DNA of 64,000 bases from positions 186,001 to 250,000 of the forward strand of contig JARFIW010001670.1 in the NCBI GenBank assembly GCA_036346225.1, read 5' to 3'. A program made the position numbers and the translations under genes. Below the pieces are notes generated by a model. That model was given only the letters and a program-made list of their open reading frames with translations, searched no databases and had not been told where the DNA came from. Source of the DNA: Platerodrilus igneus (taxonomy: Eukaryota > Arthropoda > Insecta > Coleoptera > Lycidae). Shown here piece after piece: positions 1-10,540 of this stretch. Every line of letters begins with the position of its first letter. The stretch's first letter is position 1.

Positions 1-640
1 ACTTGATCCCCCACTCTACCTACTTGAACCTCCCACCCTACCTACTCGATCCCCTCACTCTACCTACTTGATCCCCCACTCTACCTACTTGAACCTCCCA
101 GCCTACCTACTCGATCCCTCCACTCTACCTACTCGATCCCCCACCCTACCTACTTGATCCCCCACTCTACCTACTCGATCCCCCACCCTACCTACTTGAT
201 CCCCCCACTCTACCTACTTGATCCCCCCACTCTACCTACTTGAACCTCCCACCCTACCTACTCGATCCCCCCACCCTGCCTACTTGATCCCCCACTCTAC
301 CTACTTGAACCTCCCACCCCCACCTACTGATCCCCCACTCTACCTACTTGATCCCCACTCTACCTACTTGAACCTCCCACCCTACCTACTCAGTCCCCCA
401 CTCTACCTACTTGATCCCCACTCTACTTACTTGATCCCCCCACTCTACCTACTTGAACCTCCCACCCTACCTACTCGATCCCCCACTCTACCTACTTGAT
501 CCCCACTCTACCTACTTGAACCTCCCACCCTACCTACTCGATCCCCCACCCTACCTACTCAGTCCCCCACCCTACCTACTATTTCTGATCGAACCCCCAC
601 CTTACCTCGATCGAACCCCCCACCCTACCTACTATTTGGC
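1..640. repeat. Minisatellite, 20-22 bp units (CTACCTACTTGATCCCCCA type)
   Basis: Tandem units of 20-22 bp alternate between two flavours, one ending in TTGATCCCCCACT and one in TTGAACCTCCCACC, with CTACCTACT at the start of each. Small C-run length changes are common. The proline- and leucine-rich open frames across it are translated repeat, not genes. The array is cut by the window start. Confidence 0.95.
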
Positions 641-1085
641 GGTTGTTGGCGGCCTGACACGTGCAGACTTCCATCTTTAATATCGTGACGTCATAGCGTT
701 ATAGTAGATAGAGGAAGTCGGTCCTGTATCCTCCACCACCACCACCACCACCAAATAGTTTTATTCGACCAAGCATTGCATTTTTCGAGATAAACCTATC
801 TTGTTTGGTATCAATTAATATTAGATTTTTCTCAGCTATCCGAATCTTTAGGAATTTTTTAGATAACATTATCCCCCAGGAAGCTACCCTCATTCTAAGA
901 TTTTTAACTGATAGCGATTTCTGACCGTTTTTATAAATTTTTTAGCCCTGCGATACATCAAATTAGTCTAGAATTTTATGCAAAATTCGAATTTGCAAAC
1001 ATATTTAAAATCCGACCATCCCTTACCGTTTTACATACATACCCTCTGCGGGATAAATCTTTCTCCACATTTCCACCCACGAGAT
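1..1085. repeat. Left arm of a large inverted repeat (probable terminal repeat of a giant element)
   Basis: The reverse complement of this segment recurs at 12921-14490. From outside to inside the arm holds a CTACCTACT-type minisatellite, a CCA-triplet tract (about 733-752) and some 330 bp of unique sequence ending at CCACCCACGAGAT. Identity over the unique part is high, with a few substitutions and indels. The arm begins before the window: the right-hand array is about 1.1 kb against 0.64 kb here. I infer a terminal inverted repeat of a roughly 15-kb element. A chance inverted duplication of a satellite-bearing segment is the alternative. Confidence 0.8.
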
Positions 1086-1217
1086 GTTTAATTAGTTTAA
1101 TTAGATCAGTTAAACATGATGTGTTTACTATTAAACAAAACAAAATTGTTCTTATCTAAGTGATGATAAAAGAATTCTTAGTACCTCAACCACTGATACT
1201 AAACCTTGGGGGTATAA

Positions 1218-1598
1218 CTATACACTCAGAAATGACTTGTAAAGCTTCAACCACTGGCTCAAATAAAGAATGCAATTTATTTTATCCCGATTAACATATA
1301 ATATTTTTTTAGTTATAAAAACCTCAGTGTTATGTTTATACCTGCACAAGTACACCGTTTTTCTTTTTTGGATGTGTCTAAAAATAGGATACCTTTCAAT
1401 CTGTCCGAGTTGAACTTCTATGTACAGTATACTCTTCGATGGTAAGGTGTATACATCTTGTAGTTGTATAGGGATTCCAATTTCATCATTATTGTTTAAA
1501 GATGTGTTAACATAAGGCTGATGAATATGTTTTTCAATATTAACAATTGCATTGTCGAAGTAAACTTTTTCACGCACGTTCATTATTTCACTATTCAT
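1218..1598 (-). pseudogene. N-terminal fragment of a capsid-like protein of a Maverick/Polinton-type element
   Basis: A 126-codon frame starts at ATG 1598. Residues about 10-65 contain the run SLNNNDEIGIPIQLQDVYTL followed by LPSKSILYIE, a pattern I associate from memory with a widespread family of metazoan element proteins of about 400 aa (often labelled F54H12.2-like) thought to be double-jelly-roll capsid proteins. After about residue 68 the sequence becomes basic and no longer resembles that family, so the gene is truncated or frameshifted. It lies in the same orientation as the neighbouring gene at 1780-2492 and just inside the left inverted repeat. The assignment rests on motif recall; no alignment was run. 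Confidence 0.5.
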
Positions 1599-1779
1599 TC
1601 AACTTTTTAATTAAATAGATGCAGTCCTAACGATTGTAGAAACTACCGGTTTTGTGTTGTTAGCGGTCTTGAAACAATCAATCGAGTGTCGATTGCTTTA
1701 AAATTTCCAACATTTATAGTAATTCTTGACATGTTGCGTGCATTATACTTAATACCCATGGCTATTGCCGATTTTTTTT

Positions 1780-2492
1780 TTAATGCAACCTTACAGTTAG
1801 CAGTCCTCCTCTGAAATTAACTAAATTTCCATCTTGATCTAACACTTTAACTATTATGTCATTTATTATACGTGACCTGATTGGTAGATATATAATCGTA
1901 GGTGGGTACTCGACAAATTTAAAACCTGCAGGTACTTGAGGAAAAAATTCATGTATTACATGGTCTGGTTTACTATTTAAATAAGATCCACTTGCAATAT
2001 TATAATCGATTAAAACTGCATTCACTTTACAAATGTTGATCGCGTAGTCTGCTTGATGTGTGGCATATGCTAGCAATTTTCGTGGATTGAAACCGAGTAG
2101 AGAACCAATTGAATACTTTTTGGTAAAATCCACATCTAGACTACATTTAATACTACATTATTGTCAGCTGTAATTTCTATATACACTGGCGTCTTTCTAG
2201 CGCTTCGTGATTGTTCCATACGACCACGCCATCTTTTATCGCCTAAAGCTTTTTGAAGATATTTATTAATTTCTCTAATCTCATAAGCACCTTCAGGTAT
2301 TTCTATGAATTCTCCGTTAGATCCATAATAAAATTTATTATTTATTCCTTTTTCTATGTTTGGAATTGTTTTATAAGACTCAAAATTTGTTAATCCTAAT
2401 ACGTACTCCGAATCATTATCCAAGTTTATAAGCAGATTAAAGTTGCTTGCTAAAACTGAAGTGTTTCCCGTTAGAGTAAAAGTGTACGACAT
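1780..2492 (-). pseudogene. Frameshifted virion-type protein gene (penton/minor-capsid-like) of the same element
   Basis: Two abutting minus-strand frames, 2492-2136 (118 aa) and 2133-1780 (117 aa), look like the two halves of one protein of about 235 aa broken by a frameshift near 2135. The second frame has no ATG of its own at the junction, only GTG. Recognisable features are LTGNTSVLASNF near the start, a YVLGLTNFESYKTIPNI segment, IPEGAYEIREINKYL, and in the second half SIGSLLGFN, HEFFPQVPAGF, IYLPIRS and a terminal FRGGLLTVRLH. This pairing of motifs occurs beside the capsid-like family in many invertebrate genomes (from memory). A TATAAATA box lies about 70 nt upstream of the start. Confidence 0.5.
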
Positions 2493-2557
2493 GACAACTT
2501 CATACGCAGTTCTATGTACTGCTTAGAAATTGTAATGGTTTTAATCCCATCGCGGTC

Positions 2558-2568
2558 TTTATTTATAG
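2558..2568 (-). promoter_or_regulatory. TATA-like box upstream of the 2492 start
   Basis: On the minus strand CTATAAATAAA lies 66-76 nt before the ATG at 2492. Similar boxes sit 60-70 nt ahead of the unfamiliar genes at 59203 and 62852. The spacing suits a compact, virus-like transcription unit. This is inference from sequence only. Confidence 0.4.
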
Positions 2569-2569
2569 T

Positions 2570-3130
2570 TTTAAGAAGTATCAGAAGAACAGAGGAGTAC
2601 GAAGTAGTGACAAGAACTGAGAGCAAAATGTACAAACCAAATTCTACAAAACGTAAATTTCTTGATAATCACAGTTCACAGCCATTTGGATATAAAAAAC
2701 TTAAAACTCTTCATAATTTGTGAATATTTCTGTAAATTTGCATTTTTATAAACATTTTATGCAATTACGTATAATTGTAATTAGAAATTAATATTAATAG
2801 GTATAATCGTGTACAAGTATTATTTTTTGTTCGCATGTATTTAAATCTTACAGTTTAACAAGTTCCACTTATAGAAAATGGGTTCACAATTACCTACTTT
2901 ATGCCCCACGTTCTCCACATTATAGTTTACTGACTGTATATTTCCTAAAGATTGTATTAATAAATGTACGTACAGTTATCTGTATCGTATAACTACTGGA
3001 ACAACATTATTTTCTGCAAAGTGTACTTTTATTTTTAAATTTTACAATAATGACTATACATATGTAATTTCTGTTAGATTAAATAATAAAATATACGAGT
3101 ACCGATCTGCAAGTGTATGTGTTTAAAACA
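2570..3130. other. AT-rich stretch without recognisable gene
   Basis: Only a short plus-strand frame of 69 codons (2514-2723) with no recognisable domain is present. Several AATAAA-like signals occur. I see no repeat or coding signature. Confidence 0.5.
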
Positions 3131-3445
3131 GGTTTACCGCTCAGTTATCATCGAAACTGCAAGCCGGTGTTGGTAAACCGGCATCGATAGAACCGCTTTT
3201 GGTAACACCGGATTTTGGTAAAATCGGTTTTCACTAAAACCTGTTTTGGTAAAATCGGCATTGGTAAATCAATTTTGACAAAGCGGTTTTATTAACCGAA
3301 AACCCGCTTCGGTAAAAACCGTTTAAAAACGTTTTTAGTGAAATCGGTTTTGTAAAATAGGTTTTTAATAATATCAGTCCTGATAAACCGATTTTGGTAG
3401 GTATACAAACCACTTTTTGGTAAAATTGGGAATGTTGAAACAATT
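3130..3445. repeat. Degenerate short tandem repeat around GGTTTTGGTAAAA
   Basis: Variants of CGGTTTTGGTAAAATCGG recur every 20-35 bp, with GGTAAA or CGGTTTT appearing more than a dozen times. The units are too diverged for a sharp consensus. Short minus-strand frames across it are repeat translation. Confidence 0.7.
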
Positions 3446-3699
3446 TTGAAACAAAATTTTATTTTGACAGATACGGTTTTGTTCTCTCAGATTTCCATAA
3501 ATTGGATTTTTAAAAATTTTGTTGGTTCATCATTTACGTTTGGCACATCTTTACCCAACTCGAAACATAATGAGGAAAAAACAGTATTTCTGTTGCAAGT
3601 ATGTGCAAAAATAGGTCAACAAAGCGGTAACTTGCTGGACGATACGTTTCCAGATAGACGAGTTTTAACATAACCGTGGAAAAATTCAGCTATCTTTAA

Positions 3700-4345
3700 C
3701 CGTTTTCATGTTATTAGTAAAAAACCTAAACCGGCACTAGGTACAAATATGAAAATTATATATAATTGTCTTAGCAAAAATTAGTTGTCTATATCCGTTT
3801 CAACTTATCATGTGACCTTGACTCATATAAAAACTTTCATAGCAATACGCCGGCGACACAACTTATCTAACAACGTATCTCCATCTAGTGGTGGTTAATG
3901 TAACCATGATAATTAGATTCCTACTTCGTATAAAACATTATGTTAATGTTTTCTGTTTGCACCATCAGATGGATAAATGTGTTCAATCACGATACATATA
4001 TGATTATCAGTATTTAGAAAAGGCTCGACTTTATACCATTCTATTCAGTTCACGTTTAAATTAATACTTGTAAATTTAATTGTATAATAATAGTGTATAG
4101 AGTGGTTAATATATCCATCATAAAAGTGTCTTCAGAGTGTTTTTGTGTAAGTAGAAACTTTGCTCCAAATGCATGCTTAAGAACATTTGTAAAACTTTTG
4201 TCTATAAAGATATTGCTATAAAAGTTTTTATGAGTCAAGGTCACATGATAAGTTGAAACGGATATAGACAACTAATTTTTGCAAAGACAATTATATATAT
4301 AATTTTCATATTTGTGCATAGTGCCTAATAACATGAAAACAGATA
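3700..4345. repeat. Inverted repeat pair, arms of about 140 bp
   Basis: Left arm 3700-3848 and right arm 4211-4345 are reverse complements, sharing for example AAAATTAGTTGTCTATATCC and ATCATGTGACCTTGACTCAT. The spacer is about 360 bp. The outer part of each arm carries one unit of the 123-bp minisatellite that continues to the right, so the array appears to have grown from one arm of this pair. Confidence 0.8.
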
Positions 4346-6535
4346 GAAATAGCCAAATTTTACGAGAATAATTATTTTCATATTCGACTATAGCACATCG
4401 ATTGATATAATTTTCATATTTGTACCTAGTACCGTTTTGGTTTTTTGCTAACAGCATGAAAACGGTTAAAAATAGCTGAATTTTACAAGAACAATTATTT
4501 TTAAATTTGAGTATGACGCATTGACTGGGATAATTTTCATATTTGTACATAGTGCCGTCTTGGTTTTTTTGTTAATAGCATGAAAACGGTTAGAGATAGC
4601 TAAATTTTACAAGAACAATTATTTTCATATTTGACTATAGCACATCGATTGGTATAATTTTCATATTTGTACCTAGTACCGTTTTGGTTTTTAGTTAATA
4701 GCATGAAAACGGTTAAAGATAGCTAAATTTTACAAGAACAATTATTTTCAAATTTGAGTATGACGCATTGACTGGGATAATTTTCATATTTGTACATAGT
4801 GCCGTTTTGGTTTTTTGTTAATAGCATGAAAACGGTTAGAGATAGCTAAATTTTACAAGAACAATTCTTTTCATATTTGACTATAACACATCGATTGGTT
4901 ATAATTTTCATATTTGTACCTAGTGCCGTTTTGGTTTTTAGTTAATAGCATGAAAACGGTTAAAGATAGCTGAATTTTACAAGAACAATTATTTTCAAAA
5001 TTGAGAATGACGCATTGACTGGGATAATTTTCATATTTGTACATAGTGCCGTTTTGGTTTTTTGTTAATAGCATGAAAACGGTTAGAGATAGCTAAATTT
5101 TACAAGAACAATTATTTTCATATTTGACTATAACACATCGATTGGTATAATTTTCATATTTGTACCTAGTGCCGTTTGGTTTTTAGTTAATAGCATGAAA
5201 ACGGTTAAAGATATCTGAATTTTACAGGAACAATTATTTTCAAATTTGAGTATGACGCATTGACTGGGATAATTTTCATATTTGTACATAGTGCCGTTTT
5301 GGTTTTTTGCTAATAGCATGAAAATGGTTAAAGATAGCTGAATTTTACAAGAACAATTATTTTCATATTTGACTATAACTCATCGATTGGTATAATTTTC
5401 ATATTTGTATCTAGTGCCGTTTTGGTTTTTAGTTAATAGCATGAAAACGGTTAAAGATATCTGAATTTTACAAGAACAATTATTTTCAAATTTGAGTATG
5501 ACGCATTGACTGGGATAATTTTCATATTTGTACATAGTGCCGTTTTGGTTTTTGTAATAGCATGAAAATGGTTAAAGATAGCTAATTTTACAAGAACAAT
5601 TATTTTCATATTTGACTATAGCACATCGATGGTATAATTTTCATATTTGTACCTAGTACCGTTTTGGTTTTTAGTTAATAGCATGAAAACGGTTAAAGAT
5701 AGCTGAATTTTACAAGAACAATTATTTTCAAATTTGAGTATGACGCATTGACTGGGATAATTTTCATATTTGTACATAGTGTCGTTTTGGTTTTTTGTTA
5801 ATAGCATGAAAACGGTTAGAGATAGCTAAATTTTACAAGAACAATTCTTTTCATATTTGACTATAACACATCGATTAGTATAATTTTCATATTTGTACCT
5901 AGTGCCGTTTTGGTTTTTAGTTAATAGCATGAAAACGGTTAAAGATAGCTGAATTTTACAAGAACAATTATTTTCAAAATTGAGAATGACGCATTGACTG
6001 GGATAATTTTCATATTTGTACCTTGTGCCGTTTGGTTTTTTGCTAGTAGCATAAAAACGGTTAGAGATAGCTGAATTTTACAAGAACAATTATTTTCATA
6101 TTTGACTATAACTCATCGATTGGTATAATTTTCATATTTGTATCTAGTGCCGTTTTGGTTTTTAGTTAATAGCATGAAAACGGTTAAAGATATCTGAATT
6201 TTACAAGAACAATTATTTTCAAATTTGAGTATGACGCATTGACTGGGATAATTTTCATATTTGTACCTTGTGCCGTTTGGTTTTTTGCTAATAGCATAAA
6301 AACGGTTAGAGATAGCTGAATTTTACAAGAACAATTATTTTCATATTTGACTATAACTCATCGATTGGTATAATTTTCATATTTGTACCTAGTGCAGTTT
6401 TGGTTTTTTGTTAATGAAATGAAAACGGTTAGAGATAGCTGAATTTTACAGGAACAATTATTTTCATATTTGACTATAACACATTGATTGGTATAATTTT
6501 CATATGTGTACCTAGTGCCGTTTTGGTTTTTTGAA
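4290..6535. repeat. 123-bp minisatellite, about 18 units in two alternating subtypes
   Basis: The landmark GCATGAAAACGG recurs at 4453, 4578, 4701, 4824, 4948, 5071, 5193, 5316, 5439, 5560, 5681, 5804, 5927, 6049, 6172, 6294 and about 6417; most spacings are 121-124 bp and the mode is 123. One subtype carries TGACGCATTGACTGGGATAA and the other CACATCGATTGGTATAA, giving a 246-bp higher-order period. A 123-bp period equals 41 codons, so a minus-strand frame stays open across pairs of units with the motif KNQNGTMYKYENYPSQCVIL. I regard this as a satellite, not a proven gene. Confidence 0.9.
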
Positions 6536-6890
6536 GTTTCGTACGAACTCACATTATCTGTAATTGCATACACAAATCTATCCTTACTTTGGTATACACA
6601 ACCAAGGAATCTACCGGATTCCAACTATATAAGCTAAGTAAATTGAATAATACTTGTCAAGTAAACCAACCAAACTGTTAATTTGTTTGTCTAATCGATA
6701 TCATATTCTGCATTCGCAAATATGGTGTATGTGAGCGTCTGTATCGGTATCAGCATAACCATAACTGTATTTGTAGTAGTAATACTATCCGATTAGACAG
6801 TTTTAATGACACGCAAATGGTATAAATTATATTTATTCAAATGTTTGTGTTGGGCGAGGATTATAAGAGGTTCAATACTTTAACGCTGAC
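6536..6890. other. Intervening sequence before the hAT transposase
   Basis: This is AT-rich sequence following the last minisatellite unit, probably the 5' part of the hAT element. I looked for a left terminus matching the right-hand CTAGCGCCGCCACTG and did not find it. Confidence 0.4.
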
Positions 6891-6892
6891 AC

Positions 6893-9160
6893 TCAATGAT
6901 TCAAAAGCAAGCAGCCTATTTCACAGCGTTGTTTATGGATTCTGATCCGGGGAAGTGGGTATTTCTAATAACGGACTCGCAGCGTCATGACTTAATTCAA
7001 AACGGTCTTCACCAAAACCTAGAGACGTCTGACGAAAGTTATCCCAGAGACGATAATAATAGACATTATTCTAAATTCCACTTTAATCAAAAATTGAGTA
7101 ATGGGGAAAACCAACATTGCAGGTGGTCAATTTACTCTATATCTGAAGATAAAGTTTATTGCTTCCATATAAACTTATTTCCCATTTGCAAACACAGTTG
7201 GTAAAAGAAGGATGTTGCGACTGAAAAGTTTGAGTCAAATATTGCAAAGACATGAACAAAGTCATGGACACATGGTGAGCATGATTAAATGGATTGAATT
7301 TTATAAAGGAATTAAACACGGAAAAACAGATGCATAAAACGAGAGACTGGTTAAAGAATCGCAAAAGTATTGGTACAACTTGTTTGAAAGGTTGATTGAT
7401 ATAATTAACTACTTAGCTTCACATAATCTGGCCTTTAGTGCTCATCGAAAATCTCTTTATTTTAATTCAAATAATAGCGATAATAGTGGCAATTTTATAG
7501 ACCTATTTAAATTGTTATCCAAATATGATCTGACACTATGGGAACACCTGCAACACATTAATAAAAAACAGCTTAATCAACATTATTTGAGTCACGATAT
7601 TAAAAGGGAATTAATCACATTAATGTCTAAATCAGTTGTTGATGAGATTATACAAAGAGTCAAACAAGCAAAATACTACGCGATTATGCTTGATTGCACC
7701 AGGGATGTCAGTCGTGTTGAACAAATGTAGATAACATTAAGATTCTGTAATTCTTCAACTGGAGCGATAGAGGAGCACTTTGTTGGGTTTATTGCAGTCG
7801 CAGAGACAACAGGAGAATATTTAACAAATTTAATATTACAAGAACTAGAAAGAAATGGTATAGATATCCAAAATTGTCGAGGGCAGGGATACGATAATGG
7901 CGCTAAAATGGTCAACTTTAACAAAGGAGTTAAAACTAGAATCCTCAATATTAATCTATGAGCGTTTTTCACGCCTTGTGGATGTCACAGTTGGAATTTA
8001 CTGTTGATAGATGCAAGTAATTCTTCTATAATTGCCTAGACGTTTTTCGGCTTTATGAATAAAATATACCTTCTATTTACGAGATCAAGCAAACGTTGGG
8101 GTCTCCTTAAAACCAAATTAAAATTAACATTAAAATCCCTCTCTGAAACAAGATGGGAGAGTAGAATAGAAGCAGTTAAAGCGATGTTGTTGCAATTTGA
8201 TGATGTTGTCGATTGTGTAAATAACCTGAAAAACGAAACTGAAGATTCCGAAATTCTAAGTGACTATGAAGCTGTACTCAACGAAATGTTAACTTTTGAG
8301 TTTATTGTTGCAATACACGTTTGGTACGAGATTTTACTGCGCGTGAATAATTTAAGTAAATTATGGCAATTGGTTCAAGTTAACTTGAAGATCGCTGTTG
8401 ATACTTTACGTTTGCTATGTAATGGATTCAAGAATATCATGATACAGGATTTGAAAAAAGCGTTGCACAAGCCAGATTGTTAATGGAAAAACGTAGTTAT
8501 GAGATTTCGTCTCAATTTAAAGAAAAAAGATTGGCCAAAAAGAAAAAAATGTTCTCGTATGAAAATATTGATGAACCAATACAATCTGCTGAAATGCAGT
8601 ACAAAGTTGACTTTTTTAATAAGATGTTAGATACCATCATAGTCGACACCGAATGCCGATTTAAATCGCTCCATAATTATTTTGAACAATTTGGTTTTAT
8701 TTTTGACATAAATTATTTAAAATCTATACCAAAAGAAGACCTTCTGAAACATTGTTATGATTTAGCTGTAATACTTTGGGATGGCGAAAACAGCGACATT
8801 CAGCCTTTCGAACTATGTGAAGAACTTCTGCTTTTACAATCGAATTCACTAATAGACCCTATCAAAGATGTCAAACAACTTATACAGTACATTTTAGAGA
8901 ATAATTTGCAAGAAGTATACCCAAATGTTTACAGAACAATCAGAATTATGCTTACAGTTCCGGTCACTACAGCTTCTGCTGAGAGAAGCTTCTCAAAGTT
9001 AAAATTAATTAAGACCTACTTACGAAGTACCATAGGCCAAGAGAAACTATCTGCGTTGTCAATTTCATCGATCGAAACAAAAATAGCGGCTGGTCTAAAT
9101 TATGATACAATATTGAAAAAATTCAGTGAAACTGAAAGCAGAAAAGTTCGTATATTGTAA
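6893..9160 (+). pseudogene. hAT-superfamily transposase, ZMYM/TTF-type zinc-finger class, decayed
   Basis: Successive frames spell a near-complete transposase in collinear pieces. At 6893-7204 is a TTF-type N-terminal region with DSDPGKW, YSKFHFNQKL and SEDKVYCF. At 7380-7730 is the RLIDIINYLASHNLAF segment followed by YYAIMLDCTRDV, holding the first catalytic Asp. At 7736-7965 GQGYDNGAKM holds the second. At 8055-8483 is the helical insertion, and at 8477-9160 the C-terminal dimerisation domain with TVPVTTASAERSFSKLKLI. At least four stops or frameshifts separate the pieces, so it is inactive. Such genes are often annotated as zinc finger MYM-type protein 1-like. It sits inside the inverted-repeat-bounded region and is presumably a later insertion. 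Confidence 0.9.
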
Positions 9161-9800
9161 TTTGTGTTTGAGTGTGTAATTCGTCTATTTCTGTTCGGTC
9201 GTCTTAAAACTATTTAAGGTTAATTTTGCGCTTAGATCAAAAGTCAGGTACTTCATCACTTCGAGCTTTACGACACTTCAGTAGTGTTAGCTTCACTATC
9301 CATATAATAATTATGCATGCTTCGGTAATAATATGATCCACTAGACTAGAGCTCTAAACGTTACGAGTTATAATGTTTCGTGTCAATTAATCTCAACGGA
9401 TAAAATTGTCGCAGTGAAATTTGCGTGTTAAATACCATGAGTGTAATTGGAATTTCATCAGAGACCATTTTTGTGCAACTAGCTGCCTATGGATAATAGA
9501 TATTTCCTCACCTCGTCATTTCCAAGCAAGTCCTTAATCATAATTTATAATTCTTAAAAGAAATTGTTGGACACTCAAATTGTCTATTCACCTTCATTCA
9601 TGTATCTTACCTTCTACTACGTACAGTTAATTTGCTTCTTGAGTTCTAATTAACCGCCACAGTTTGATTAGCTTAGCAACAAAATACTTATATATACCTA
9701 GTATGTATTGGTATAATTCAGGTCATTAAACGTTTTGTTTTGGGCTCTGAGAAATGTTAGGGGCCTCGAAAAACTGATGTCGCCGACACCCACGTTTGGT

Positions 9801-9815
9801 CTAGCGCCGCCACTG
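9801..9815 (+). repeat. Right terminus of the hAT element
   Basis: CTAGCGCCGCCACTG reads, reversed, as CAGTGGCGGCGCTAG, a typical hAT end. The following 8 bp (TCTTTAGT) would be the target duplication. No left partner was found, so the left end is lost or diverged. Confidence 0.6.
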
Positions 9816-9839
9816 TCTTTAGTTGTAGCTATTATCGTG

Positions 9840-10540
9840 TTTCAAACTTTAGTACTTAATTATGAATCACTTCATTTTGAATTTTCTTACTTAAATAGTG
9901 GGTATTAGAATCAACCACTGTTTTATGTAAATGGTTATCAAATGCTGGGACAAATTTAGCCACAAGCTTTAAAATCTTCAAAAGTTAACCATTATTTTGT
10001 TTAAACGGCGCATCTCCAGTGCCTCTTAATGCTAACATTTGAATTGCACCAAGTTGAACACTTCCATAAGTCTCCGATTCTCTATATCAATCGTTTCCCC
10101 TATTTTTAATGTAATAGCTAATACTTTTTAAAGAACATTATATGATTGCTGAAACATTCGTGTCCTCTTAAAGAACTGAAAATACTTTGCACTCTTTAAA
10201 ACCGCTTAGAGTTTAATCATTAAATAACGAAATAGAACACAAGACACTATAAAGAACCCGCTTTCGATCAACTTTTTTATCACTTGCCATTATTTATTGT
10301 TAAAAGTCTCTCAATGCTGTGGCATGAAAAATTAATAACTTTTATTTGTGCTGGACCCCTCTCAAAATCAACCGACGTTCTAAAGACAAACAATTCTTCC
10401 AATTTGCCGAATCATTAGATAAAGTCCTAGACTTGATGATGTTGGTATAACAGTCTTGTTTAATTTTTGCCTCTTTTTCAGCTTCTTGTTCAGACACTTC
10501 ATCAGCATTTTCCTCAATTTTTGGTGTTAATTTTATCAAG
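9840..10540 (-). pseudogene. Relic of a second hAT (ZMYM/TTF-type) transposase, opposite orientation
   Basis: Minus-strand translation gives, from 10539 downward, a Lys/Glu-rich N-terminal part ending DSANWKNCLSLERRLILRG. After a decayed gap it continues with ALRGTGDAPFKQNNG, ILKLVAKFVPAFDNHL and THYLSKKIQNEVI near 9850-10030. The last three blocks match in order the same region as the plus-strand hAT at 7430-7620. Only the N-terminal third remains, with several breaks. It abuts the right end of the first hAT within about 25 bp, which suggests nested or successive insertion. Confidence 0.65.

Noticed and set aside
1..640. Possible CRISPR-like array because of regular short repeats
   Set aside because: Units are contiguous with no unique spacers, and the genome is eukaryotic.
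218..680. Pro/Leu/Tyr-rich open frames in the left minisatellite (and 13646-13864 on the right)
   Set aside because: They are direct translations of the 20-22 bp repeat, have no start context, and exist in several frames.
4056..6624. Several minus-strand frames of 60-90 codons with repeated Cys and Asn motifs
   Set aside because: They are fragments of the 123-bp satellite in translation; frames break every one or two units. Kept only as an observation about the repeat.
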